From: Dendrobium chrysotoxum
Taxonomy: Eukaryota > Streptophyta > Magnoliopsida > Asparagales > Orchidaceae
Reading direction: 5' to 3'
DNA: 64,000 nucleotides
Assembly: GCA_019925795.1 (NCBI GenBank)
Contig: CM034305.1
Coordinates: forward strand, 62,608,573-62,672,572
Shown: piece after piece, positions 11,796 to 25,000 of the stretch
Layout: every line of letters starts with the position of its first letter
Numbering within the stretch: the stretch's first letter is position 1
The notes under the pieces: generated by a model
The model's input: only the letters and a program-made list of their open reading frames with translations
Databases searched by the model: none
Told to the model about the DNA's origin: nothing
Made by a program: the position numbers and the translations under genes

Positions 11796-14700
11796 ATGAA
11801 TTCCTCCTTGTTATCCGCATCTCCTTTCTGCTCTCTGCCAACCAGAAATTCTCCTTTGGGAACCCTGAGGTACGAGCGAAGCCTTCTCCTCAATTCTATT
11901 TCCTGTTTTTCCATGGTAATCATTTTTATACTCTCTTCAATTCCCAATTCGATGTGAACCTATAGTGGAAATTTAAGTCTGTTCTAAAGGTCCATACTTG
12001 TTATTAAGATGAGTTTTTGTTTTTGTTTTTTTTTGGGTCATACATTGCATATTTAGGGTTAAGTTTTCTGGCTGGGTTTTTGGTTAACTAGATAGAGAAG
12101 AATTTTGTTACTACGGTGTGGTAGCATGAAGGGTAGGGTTTAGGGTTTAGGGTTTATATCATCAGTATGATGATGCCATTATGGTTATTTATTTTTGTTT
12201 TTTTAATTTATTGCTACCGCCCATTATTTTTTTTTTGGGGCTAATATTCTGTGTTGAAGCACGAATTTAATGTTTGCTAGATTCAATTTTGAAGTCTAGA
12301 TAATGACTTTAAAGGCCTTCAACAAATTCACTAGATGACTGTACTATTTATTACATTATTGTTGTGTTTTTGAAAATTTTGAGGGCTATAGCCCAATTCC
12401 ATTAAGTATAATACATAAATAAACCAAAAGTATGAAATCAATGGAAAACAGGCTCAAGGCATCTTAAAAGTAAATATAGGCTCATATCCGGAGATAAATT
12501 TCCCAAACAAAAAGAGATAAAGAGCATGAGGATTGCGAAGTGAACTCCATACTCAGAATGCAAAAAGATTCACCAAGATTGCCATAAATAGCATGATAGC
12601 CACAACTCATGGTTGCCAAACTACCATCCAAGTGCGGTTGGCTAAAAATTGGAAGCTCGGTAAATAAGGCCGGACCCAAAAGGTTGTGGAAAGAAGGGCA
12701 TTGATCATTGTCGGGTGAGATAACATAATTTGAAAAAAAAAATCAAATAGCAGCGATCGCCTCATAACTAGAAAATCAATAATTATAGCAAGTATGCTTG
12801 GATTTCATTAAAATATTTTCCATTTTTGAATCTTTGATTTAATAGCCCCCTGAATTTTGAGAGGTAAGATAGTGAAGCTAGCAATACTATTACCAAATCT
12901 CCCGTCATTTCTATCTCGCCAAATAAAGTATACCAAGCATCAAATAGTGAGGTAGAATAAGTTCTTAGTACCATCAGACATAGTCACCATATCATTAATG
13001 TAAGATAAAACTTGCAGTAGGCTAGGGCGTAGAAGGAAAGTAGAAGCCCAAGGAAGACATTTTGTAAGGAGATTGAAGGTATATGAGTATTAAAAAAAAA
13101 GGTGATTTTTGGATTTCAAAGGGAGGTTACAAAATTCACAAGATATCAGCTCGTCAATGTTGTGAGAGTGGAGTGCATTGACAATTTTGATCCCCCCACC
13201 TGGCATAATCAGGCAAAGGAAGAATATCTTAATGCATGGTGCTTGTGCTGTATAAGAGAATGCTAACCATCTTTAACCTCATTATCATGGAATGCATTCA
13301 AGAAAGCCTTAAGAGAAGCATTTGAATTTTCCGTCCAAGCAACAGAGTCTCTGCCATCATAATAGAGAGGAATTGTGGCACTGGCATCAACAATCTTAAA
13401 TTCCATTTGTGATTGTTAATAAACTCACTTAGGGGAGAATTAGGAGAAGAGGGAAGAGGGTGAGTGAAGACCTTTGAATCAAATAGCTCCTCTAAATTTT
13501 TACAAAGACACTAAGGATCCCAAAAAGATTAAAACTGTAGCCATTCAAAATAGTATAAGATTGTCTATGCTTGATAACATAAGAAATAACTTAAAGAGAT
13601 TTCCAACAACAACAACAACAACAACAACAACAAGCCTTTGTCCCACTACGTGGGGTCGGCAACATGAATCCTTTTTCTTCATTGTGTCCGGTTCAAAGTC
13701 AAATTCTCGTTTAAATCTAATAAAGAAAGATCATTTCTAATATTTTCTAACCAAGTCTTTTTAGGTCTACCTCTACCTTTCTTAACAGAAGTCAAATCTA
13801 ATACCTCTACTTTCCTAACTGGGTCATCGGAAGGCCGCCGTTTTATGTGACCAAACCATCTAAGGCGACTCTCTCTAATCTTATCCTCCACTGGAGCTAC
13901 TCCAATCTTTTCACGTATATGCTCATTTCGTATCCTGTCTCTAAGAGTAAATCCACTCATCCACCTGAGCATCCTCATCTCCGCAACACATAACTTAGTA
14001 TTGTGCTTCTCTTTTAATGGCCAACATTCTGCACCATAAAGCATTGCAGGTCTCACCACCATCTTATAGAATTTTCCCTTAAGTTTAAGGGGGACTTTTC
14101 TATCACACAACAAGCCCGATGCATTCCTCCACTTCAACCATCCAACTTGAATTCTACTGATAACATCCCCATCTATTTCACCATCACTCTGAACAATAGA
14201 TCCAAGATATCTAAAACGTGTACTCTTATTAATGACTCGATCGCCCAAAGTCACAATCCCCTCACTAGGTCTATTACTACTAAAATTACACTCCATATAT
14301 TCAGTTTTCGAGCTACTCAAGCGAAAACCTTTAGACTCTAAGGTTGATCTCCAGACTTCAAGTTTACCTTCAACTCCCTCTCTGGTCTTGTCAACAAGAA
14401 GAATATCATCAGCAAAAAGCATACACCAGGGTACATCCTCTTGTAAATGTCTAGTGAGAACATCCATGACTAACGCGAAAAGATATGGGCTTAAAGCGGA
14501 TCCTTGATGTAATCCAACCGAAATAGGGAAATACTTGGTCAAGCCACCTTGTGTTTGAACACAAGTAATAGCTCCTTCATACATATCTTTAATGATTAGA
14601 ATATAAGCATTATTAACTCCTTTCTTTTCAAGAACTCTCCAAAGCACTTCTCTTAGAACTTTATCATATGCTTTCTCTAAATCAATAAATATCATATGTA

Positions 14701-17700
14701 GATCCTCCTTATTCTCCCTAGATTTCTCCATCAAACCTCTCAATAAATGTATGGCTTCCATAGTAGACCTACCAGGCATGAATCCAAATTGATTTTGAGA
14801 AACATTAGTATCACGCCGCAGCCTACGCTCCATAACTCGCTCCCAAAGTTTTAAAGTGTGACACATTAACTTAATTCCTCTATAATTCGCACAATCTTGT
14901 GCATCACCTTTATTCTTATAAATAGGAATCAATACACTCATTCTCCACGCATCTGGCATCTTTTTAGTCTTCAAAATATTATTAAAAAGTTTAGTTAGCC
15001 AAGAAATTCCTTCATCTCCTAAGCATTTCCACATCTCTATTGGGATATCATCAGGTCCAACAGCTTTTCCACACTTCATGTTCTTTAAAGCCTCTCTAAC
15101 TTCGGTTTTACTAATACGCCGATAAAAACAGAAATCTTTATTCTAATCATGACTGAGAGTTCCAAAATGGATAAATCCTTTCAGGACAATGTTTACATAA
15201 ATAGCAATATTTTAGTTTCCACACATTGCACAAAAGATTGTGAGAGTTAAGATCTCAAAATTAGTAAGCATCTGTAAGCATGACTGAGAGAAGCAATGGA
15301 GGGAAGGCCCATACCGCCATAATCCTTAGGCTTGCAAGTTTTTTCTCAATATAAGGTGGAAATTTTTAGCATTGATATCTCCATGGTAAATAAACCTATA
15401 ACAAAATCGTTTTAGGAGTTTGCAACAAGCTTTTGGGATTTTAAGAGATCTTATCGAAGATACGTAAAAGTTCTAGATAAAGAATCTACTGAATTGGAGT
15501 TTGCCTGCAAAAGAAAGAGATATTTCCTTTCAACCTTCAAGCAATTATATAATTTTGTAGAGAAGAGGTTGAAATTATGTGAGATGGTGGCTTTTAGAGG
15601 AGATATGAATTCTAGGATATGTAAGCTTGAGATCAGACACCTAGATTTATGAAAAGGGGGCAATCCTCTGGCCATGGCCAGAGGAGGAGGAGAAAGGGAT
15701 GGCAGCAGAAGGGGTTGGGAGAAAAAAAATACCTTAGCAGAGAAGAAATTCTTGATTCATTCCCGATCTCTATTAGTCAATTTGTGGACAACTATGCAAC
15801 AAATAACTGCAATTTGTGGCTTATTGTTTCAGCAAACCACCACATTATTTTTTTTTATTTTTTTTAATTGAATCTTTATATTTAAAAAGCTATTTTGTTT
15901 TATCGATTAATGTGCTCTAAAAAAATCTGGGATTTGATCAAATGCTAAAATCTTCTATGCTGCCATATTTATTATTAAAAACTATGCAAGAAATTTTGAA
16001 CCTCCTAAAACTTTCCCTGATTTTGGGAAGATATGATTATTTGAAACACTGTAATATGAAGATTGTTTTTATTGGATTTTGAGCGAATTTAATTACAAAG
16101 TCACACACACGTATATGTAAGGCCTCGAAGCCTCCCAACCAATATACTAAGGTGGGCTGCATGAACTTAAAGCTAAGTCAATGTAAGTTATTTTAGAAAC
16201 CTGAATATTTCCATTTGCATTTGGAACCTTGTTATGTCCCCATCCTGTTTCTTAATTTATTATTATTATTATTATTATTTTGAATGTTGACTGTTGAAGC
16301 ATAAATTTTATGTAGGCGGTATTCAATCTTAGAAACATGACAATAACGCCAACAATATTTACCAAGTAAGATAGTTGCACCCACAAATTGCATACTTCCT
16401 ATTACACATATACTTTACCGAGGCCACTCTACTGCCCCTTTTATTTTTACTACATGATTCTATGTTAGTTCTCACTTCTCAGTCTATTCTGTTGTTATTG
16501 TGTGTGATGGTACATAGAGAAAGAAACATTACTTTTTCTGCAAGAAGATGATCAGTTTCATACCATTATGGTCAATGTCTGAGCATTTCTAGTCAAAAGT
16601 CTTGTTGCGTCCTAGAATATTCGTGGCGGTAGAAAAATATATAGTTTAACGTCTTAGCGTTGTGTGAATATCCAGAACACAAGCAGATGAAAGAGATAGT
16701 ATATCGTTCATAAGAGACACTAGAGTTTTTACGTGGAAACCCATGAAGAGGGGGAAAAACTACGGGGCCTGGCCCAGTTTGAATGAATCAACTAGTAATT
16801 GCAGTCGATTACAAATGAGGCCCTTCCTCAGAAGAAGGCCGTGGCTTGATGTCATAAATATACATCATTTAGAGCGCATTACATGGTGGGAGTTACAATA
16901 ATAATTATAGACATATTTGTTTGATTGGCAGGACCATAGTCGATAGGACAGGGGTCGGAAAGACCATAGTAGGCGACGGAGGTCGGAAGGATCGTATTGG
17001 ACAGGAGACAAGGGTCAGAAAGACCGTTGCCTGGCGTGGGAGGTTAGAAGGACCCTAGTCGGCAGAAGACCTAGGTCAGAAAGACCGTTGTATGGCGAGG
17101 GAGGTCGGAAGGACCGTAGTCGGCAGAAGACCTGGGTCAGAAAGATCGTTATCTAGCGATGGAGGTCGGAAGGGTCGTAGTAGGCGACGGAGGTCGGAAG
17201 GGCCGTAGTAGGCAGGAGACAGGGGTTAGAAAGACCATAGTAGTAGGGCGGTACTCTAGTAGAACTCCGGGCGTCAGGTGGTGGTCCGACAGAACTCCGG
17301 GCATCAGGTGGTGGTCTGGAAGAACTCCGGGCGTCATGTGGTGTTCCGGCAGAAGTCTGGGCCTCAGGTGGTGGTCCGACAGAAGTCTGGGCTTCAGGTG
17401 GTGGTCCGGCAGAAGTCCGGGCCTCAGGTGGTGGTCCGAAAGAACTCCGGGCATCAGGTGGTGGTATGACAGAAGTTCGGGCCTCTGGTGGTGGTCAGGC
17501 AGAAGTCCGGGCAGGTGGTGGTCCAGTAGAAGTCTGGGCCTTAGGTGGTGGTCTGACAGAAGTTTGGGCCTCAGGTGGTGATCCGGCGGTGCTCAGGGCA
17601 TCAGGTGGTGGTCTGGCGGATCTCAGGGCGTCAAACTGTGGTCTGGCGGAGCTTAGGACGTCAGGTGGTGGTCCAGCGGAGCAACGGCGTCAGGCGGTGG

Positions 17701-19447
17701 TCCGGCGGAGCTTAGGACATCAGGTGGTGGTCTGTTGGAGCAACGGCGTTAGTCAGTAGTCTGCCGTTGGTCCGACGGAGCTTAAGACATCAGGTGGTGG
17801 TCCGGCGGAGCAACGGTGTTAGGCGGTGGTCCGGTGGAACTCCGGTGGTGGTCGAGGAGGCAAGAGTGATATCTGATTTCTCTCTTTTCTCCTAAGGCTT
17901 AGGGATCCCCTTTCATGAGAAAGGAGGGGTCTATTTATAGATTTTCTGGAATGGCATGACCCCTAAATAGGTGGAAGATCAAAGGTAAATGGGGAGTCGT
18001 TTGTGTGGACGGCTGATATTGAATCCCTTGATCGTGGACCGTTTGATAGACATTTGAAGGTCTTAATGATGTCAGAATTCAGTGATCTTGGGCTCGTTGG
18101 ATTCGTCTCGTCGAGCCGCTCAATTCAACTATAAGCACGTCATGTTTGGAAACCGTTTGGTAATCCAAATTGTGGTTTAAACCTTCCAACGGTGCTTCGG
18201 GCCCTTGATTTGGACCCATTTGGGCTCGAATTGAGTCGAATTTGGTGTCTTGGGTTCGTATTTCCGAGACGTTCAGTTTGACTATAAGCTTACTGAAATT
18301 GGAGCTCGGATGGTCCCAATTTTATTTTTTGAAGTTTCCAACTTGAGTTTGCCTTGAGATTCGTGCCCGATCAAGATAATTTTTTGATGATGTATCAAGT
18401 CTTATTACTTTTTTTTTGTTCACTTTAGCTATCTTAGAAACTCCCAAAGTTTGGAGAAGCTGCTCCATTTTTACCCAATTGCTAATAAATTTTTTTTCTT
18501 TATTACAATATCACTTTCAACATTTTTTTGAAATCTCTACTATGTTTGATGGTGTTTTCATTTTTTGTGCATAATACTTGATATTTACAATCTCTTAAAA
18601 TTTATCAACTATTGTTGTTCGTATTTTTATTTTTGTTCATAGAATGCATAAAGGGTCCTTATAATTTTTCTGCATTTGAGGTTCTTTATAGTTGCGAGGA
18701 TTAACTATGTGAATCACTTAAATATTTAGAATTGTGAGACATTTTAGTTATGGTACTCTCTTCAAAATGCAGGAGATCAGACACAAGGCATTTGTCGTTT
18801 ACTTTTCTCAGGAGAATGAATGAGCCACCAACATGTATCTGGGCAGTTCCAAATGTATGCATCAGGGCTTCAACATCTATTCTGATAAATTCTCATTTGA
18901 AAATAATCAAGTTTAGTTAGGTATGCTCTAATGAAATTATGAACTAACTAAATGAACTTTGAAAAAGTATGCTTTCTTTTCATTGTTTTAATTGATCTTT
19001 AAAGCTTCGTAGGAGTAATCTGAGCACTTAACCTGCAGTTAAAAAGGTTAATGATGCCAAATATTCACTTCAAGTTTTTTCTTTTAACTTCATTATTTCT
19101 TCTATTAAACTGATAATATTGCTTATGCCTTTATGTATGAATATTGTCATTATTGGTGGCTTGGATGAAAAGATTGTTTTTATTCAATTACATTCTTGTC
19201 GAAGGTTCATATTTATTTTTAACATATAATGAAAATACATTTTCATACTGCAATTGATAGTGAGGCATTTTTACCTGAGCAAAAAGCTATAACAATGGGA
19301 ACAAATTTGAAGATTAGGGGTTTAGAATTAATAGAATAAATATTGTGTTTGGAATATGTAGATCTAGTGGATCTAAAATTGAGAATTATCAATAGTATTT
19401 TTGTAATGTCAAGTGATGCCTGAATGTAATATGTTTAATTATCTTAG

Positions 19448-19492
<45 letters not shown>

Positions 19493-22043
19493 GAATAAAT
19501 TGTTGAGTTTTTTGGAGATTTATTCTCTCATCCATTAAAATATGTAGTTTCTCTTTGCAGGATTTAGAGTTTAAAGTTAATTCTTAAACAATATTTGGTT
19601 TTTTAAAATGTGGAATATGTTTTATTAACAATTTTCACTCGGTTGATTTCTTATCCAGAGTTTAGCAACTTAAATTCAGTCCTTGAAATCTCTACCTAAT
19701 GTTACAAATTCTTGAATTTCCATCCTATTCCTCGCATCTATCTTTGCTGAGATTGGGCATGCAAATGCATTGAAGTGCGTAGAAGAATGCTTGCTCTTGT
19801 GCTTCCTTGGTTTTCCAATGGTTGTTATCGGAGATAGGGGGTAATGCTTGACAGTGACCAAGTCCAATAATGTTGCCAATGAATGGAAGGGAGGTAAACA
19901 AAACTCTGATTTGAGGACGTGGCTAATGATGTGTAAAACGACAAACTGTTGCAGAGGCTATTGATCCTTTAGCAAAATCGGCCGAGCGCTGAAGTTAATT
20001 GGAGGTGTAGATTGCCGACAAGTTAGCTTTATATGGTGGACAAGAAGCTTTAGCAAAATCGGCCTTCGTGTTACGTAAACTTGCAATTGAGTTTGCTTGC
20101 AGTTGTGGTTGAGGTGTGGATTGCTGGCAAGTTCTTGCTCTGTGAAGTTCAGGATGCATGGCGGTGTGATTGTGAAATTGTTTGGAATTATGCATGTACC
20201 AAATTTAAGAAAAAAAATTAATATCTTTGACTGCTCTCGGTGTGAAGGAAACATGCTAAGGAATGCTTCCTTTTGAGTTTGCAAATATTTATTGGTTGTC
20301 ATGAAGGAGAAAGTACTGTTTCGACTTCGTCACTTCAGTGGATTACTACTATGATTTGAGGAAAAAAATTAGTCTTTTTATTGCAGGTTAGCTTCTAAAA
20401 TAAAAGAAGGCATAAATTAAGGGGGTTTTTGAAGATGATTTGGTGAGTTAGTCTTGTATTAGTGCTAGGTCACACCATTGTAATAGTAAAAGCGAGTAGA
20501 AAACCACTTTAAAGGTTTGAAAATTTAATGGCAAGTGCATGTTCAATATTGATGGATCTATCCTAGCGTGCAACATATGTGCTTTGGAGGTCTCTCATCA
20601 TTGTGAAGTTCAAACATCACTATTTTTTTTTGAGATGTTCAAACATTACTTTGGCTTATTCAGTTTGCACGTTGTTAAACCCTTTGGGGTTTTAAGATCA
20701 AGAATGCTCTTCGAGATGCCACACAAAGTTGATCCACTCATGACAATACATTAGTAACCTTATGTACAAGGGCGAGATTTTTTTTAGTTTTCAGGAAAGG
20801 ATAAATTTTTGTAATAGATATTATTAGAAATTAATAAAGAAAAAATAATTTAGAATTTTAAAAATTTGCCTAGTTGCCCTTAAATGGACGACTGGGTGCT
20901 GACGTGTCACACCCAATCATGGGACGAGTCAGGGGCATTTTGTTTATTTTGTTATTTTTTATTAGTAATGGCCAGTCGCCTGTTGAACACACGGCAAACT
21001 CTTGTAAAATATATTAGTTTTATTTTCAGTTACCTGGAAAGCTGCTTATATGTAGCCTTTGAAGAGAAATAGGGCTAGTTGCCCATTTAATGGCAACTGG
21101 CCCTCATCTCCACCTATTAAACCCTACACGAAGCCACCACCTACTTGAAACAAAATTCCTCCCTTACAACTCTAGATCTCCTCTCTCAATGCTCTGTCGC
21201 CACCATCTCCCTACTTCTCCCTTCACAATGAAAAATTATTACATGCGGACGCCGAACAAGTCCGAACGCCAATCAGGAGTTGCCACATCACCCAATGTAT
21301 AATGCATTGACGCGGCGGCTCCTGATTGGCTTTTGGATTTGTTCGGCGTCCGCATGTAATGATCTCTCCTTCACAACATCTCTTGTTGACTACCCCTCCT
21401 TGCATTTGAAGGTTTTTTTTTTAATTTTCTAAAAGTAATTTCAATCTATTTATATTTGCAAATAATATATTCATTTTGCATGAGAATAGAGGTTCAATTA
21501 TGGTTTCATGCTTGTACTTCTTTATTTCATTTTATTATATTTTCATCAAATAAATTAATTTTATTTAGTTCTTTGCAAATCGTGCCAATGAAAATTTTAT
21601 TGGTCTCTCAACGCCAATCTCGTGTGAGGGTGTCTTCAGGAGAACCAAGCTTGCCCACCATGTTAAAAAAGGCACGCAATGTCTGATGACATTGTTGTTG
21701 GGCTTTTAAAAAAAAACACCACACCAAGAAAGACACGCATGTGGTACTTGCACAAATGAATTTTGCAACATCTATAATTTTCGCTGCCATGCTAAAAAGT
21801 GCACACATGAGATTTACTCGCTATGTCACGAATGTCGCCTATGAGTTTCGCTCGCCATGTTTTATATGAGTTTCACTTGTCACGCCAAACACACCGCATG
21901 TGGAGTTTTAGGAATTTTGAATGTTGTGAGATTATACCTTTATGCGAGGCAGGCAACGATATACAATGAGACTGCATGGGTGAAAACATACATTTTTTTC
22001 TTTCTTTTTTGTTTTTCTTTTTTTTTTCTTTTTGAAGAGAGAA

Positions 22044-22095
<52 letters not shown>

Positions 22096-25000
22096 TGGCT
22101 GGTCAAATAGGTAGCTGGTTGGAGGAGGAATGGGCCGGCGATGACTGAGCTTAATTGATAGGTCATCCAAGGTGCGCAACATAGTAGAAAGGAAGAGTGA
22201 GGTCGTGCTGGAGCAGAGAAATTGGGGTGGGTGGTGTGGTTCAGGTGGCTTGGAGGGGTGTTGCCAGCTGTTTGATGTAGAGGAAGGTGACAGCTGTGGT
22301 TGTTGTGCCTGAGGAGAGAAAGGCGAGCTAGGGAGTTTGGCACTAGGTGCGGGCGAAGTTGTAGTAGGCTCTCTTCCTAACTTCTATGTTTGTCTTTTTA
22401 TACTCATTTAGTAAATTTTATCTTGATTAACATGATTTGTTGTTCAAAATTGTCCATATTTATTAACTAATCATTAAAAGCTTTAAGATTAGTTTTATCA
22501 TCATAGATGAATACTTTTGTATTAACTTTTTCTAGGTATGTTATCATCAATGTCAATATTTTGATGTCTATGGTTTTTATTAATATCATTGTTGAAGACA
22601 ATGAATTGTCTATTTAAATTCAAATGAATTGTTTTATAATTATGATTGGAATCAACTTTAGGTTCATGTGCATAACTTGATTGGCTTCCAAATTATAGCA
22701 ACTCATTCAATTATTTTTATAAAGTAGTTAGAAATCAATTTCTTCCACAATATGTTAAGTTATTCTCATAATTGGTCCCACTTCTAAGTGACATTATGAA
22801 ACAACCTAGTGTTGATATCAATTTGATGCAGGATGACTCAATTGGGGTTTTCTAACACAACTAATGCATTATGCAGCATGTTTATATAAAGAAAAAAAGT
22901 AAGAATCCATACATCGCATGTTATCAAATCTTTTAACTTTGTCTTTAAAAGAAAGCGAGTGATGAGAAATTTTAAGCACAATCAATATTAAACGATCATA
23001 AATATTCAAGAATTTCAATAAAATTTTGAAAACAAATAAAATGAACGAGCAACAAAAATTCATTTTCACAAACTCATTTCCGACTTATAATTCTTTGACT
23101 AGAATCAAGAACACTAAACTAAGTAATATCAAATAATGTAGAAGAAATAGACAAAAAAATGAAATTATCGAAGTAAATAAAAATCAGATCTCTTGTCAAT
23201 ATAAAGAGATGACCCCTCTGGAATTATATAATCACAGTTGTATTGTATTCAAATGATTCATACATTCAACTTGTACTTATAAGATTGAAATTATAATAAA
23301 ATGTTTTATTCATGCCTCAAAATGTTCTATATATTTGTTCTAGCTTATGTTTGTAGATTGGATTGTCACATAATCAATCTTTATTTAAAGTTAGATGAAG
23401 CCAATTTAATTTTAAGATCGCAAATCATTGAACCATAAAAAATTTAATATGAAACATTCAAATCGAGCGACTCTAACCCAAACCAGCACAGATACCTGCC
23501 GACAAATGCAAAAATCGCTCTTCTGTACCCACTATAATACAAATGCAGTGCTTGCAACAGCACCTCCAAATAGCAAGCCAAATAACACCGCTTGAACGTC
23601 TGTTTTAACCCAATAGCACTCCCACATCAACCCAACGGCAGTCTCGTGTCACCTGGACTATTGTTTTGTTGGCAAGGAACTAAGGAGAAAGAATTAGGTC
23701 ATGCTTCAGTACATAAATTCCTATCATACCATTTTAAAGATCATCTTTCTTAGAACTTGACTCTCGTTAACATCTGATTCATTGCAAAGATTTCATTTAG
23801 TTCTTTTTTACTTTTCTATGATGAAATTTTTTTCAATTTATTTTGATGCATTAACTGACATATGAATGCATGCAATTAGAGTATGTTAATGTGCAGTCAT
23901 CGTTTTTGTTGAATCACTACCCTACAAGCCAGGTCAAAATAATATTCCCCTTTTGTATGATTTTCTCTCAACACTGAAATTTTCCAAAACTTTTATGGTA
24001 AAAGTATAAGGAAATAAAAGTTAAAGCACATTTATTACGTATGCTTTGTCGGAATATGTTCACTACACACCCCACACTGAATTTTAGTCTTTCCTCACCT
24101 CATGTCTTTTGTTTAATTTTGCTTGCTCAACAGAAATCTCAAGGAAAAGGAAGGTCAAGTGATGGGATTATGATGGTAGATCCTTTGGAAGCTAAACGTT
24201 TAGCAGCCAAACAGTTGCAAGAAATCCAGGCTAAAGAAAAGATAAGAGTAAGTGCAGTTAACCTTTCATAGTAGATTGTCGAAAGTACCATTTTATTGTC
24301 AGGGCGATTATAGTTATAAAATTTATACCCAGTTACCTCCATTTTTAATAATACCACCAAATCGTCAAAAGGCATAACAAAAATCCAAGTTGTATTTTTT
24401 ATTTTTTTGGAAGGAAAATTTGAGTTTATATACCCAAAATTAGAGAAATACACCTGGAGGTTCCTTGAGGATCAAAATGCCCTTGCGTGGAATACAATTT
24501 ACTCTTTTAAGTTATTTGCAACTAAAATTGGTTCGAATAAGGTTTGAACAAATATCAATCAAGGTTGTGATCATATGCAATAAAAATTCGGTCCAATGTC
24601 TACTATGTTTCAAATCTTAATTGAACATTTATTTTTGTTTTTCAAAGAACTTTCAATCTATGTTATGAGTAGAATAAGGTTCAAAAAGACATTGTTAGAA
24701 AATTTATAAAATACTTTTCTTGCACGTTCAAATATGATTCATTTAGTGTTCGACATAGCATAACAAATTCAAAGAGGGTAACATAGAAAATTCAACTATA
24801 ATATAGATTGAATAATGATCAAATAGGGTACATGGGTTGAATAATGATCAAACATGATTCAAATAGGTTCAAATATGGTAGATACATCCTAGAGCGATCA
24901 TATCATGCATAATATAGTGAAAATAACAAATAACATATCATTGCACAACTATTCATTTAGTGACAGTATTTTAAGAATTATAATTGATCAATGCAAAACA

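Larger units (their letters stand above)
12370..15640 (-). mobile_element. L1-type LINE 3' fragment, split by an RTE LINE
   Basis: Two parts of one decayed L1 on the minus strand, 15,120-15,640 and 12,370-13,601, separated by the RTE insertion. The upstream part carries the post-RT block (RFCYRFIYHGDINAKNF, then CKPKDYGGMGLPSIASLS). The downstream part has the zf-RVT region (SCEFCNLPLKSKNHLFF at about 13,130; YFIWRDRNDGRFGN near 12,910) and a terminal RNase H domain (HLDGSLATMSCGYHAIYGN at about 12,620). Frames change often, so it is inactive. It sits in intron 1 of the LHC-like gene, in antisense. Confidence 0.7.
18855..24133. other. Intron 2 of the LHC-like gene, AT-rich, no genes
   Basis: No coding region is supported. 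It contains the (TA)n and (GA)n microsatellites and the 123-bp foldback listed separately. At 19,969-20,130 a phrase 'ctttagcaaaatcggcc' occurs twice about 80 bp apart with neighbouring similarity, a small imperfect duplication. The remainder looks like ordinary AT-rich intron or decayed repeat. Confidence 0.5.

Noticed and set aside
12133..12153. Telomere-like repeat considered as a chromosome end or fusion site
   Set aside because: Only about three heptamers, within an intron; such telo-boxes are common near plant gene 5' ends.
17149..17759. Open frames of up to 140 codons in the 16.9-17.9 kb region
   Set aside because: They run through a ~30-36-bp minisatellite whose unit length keeps frames open; peptides are pure repeats (GGGLAELRA-like).
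21873..22343. 156-codon minus frame with Ser-Leu repeats
   Set aside because: Driven by the (GA)n microsatellite; no conserved domain and it lies within intron 2 of the LHC-like gene.
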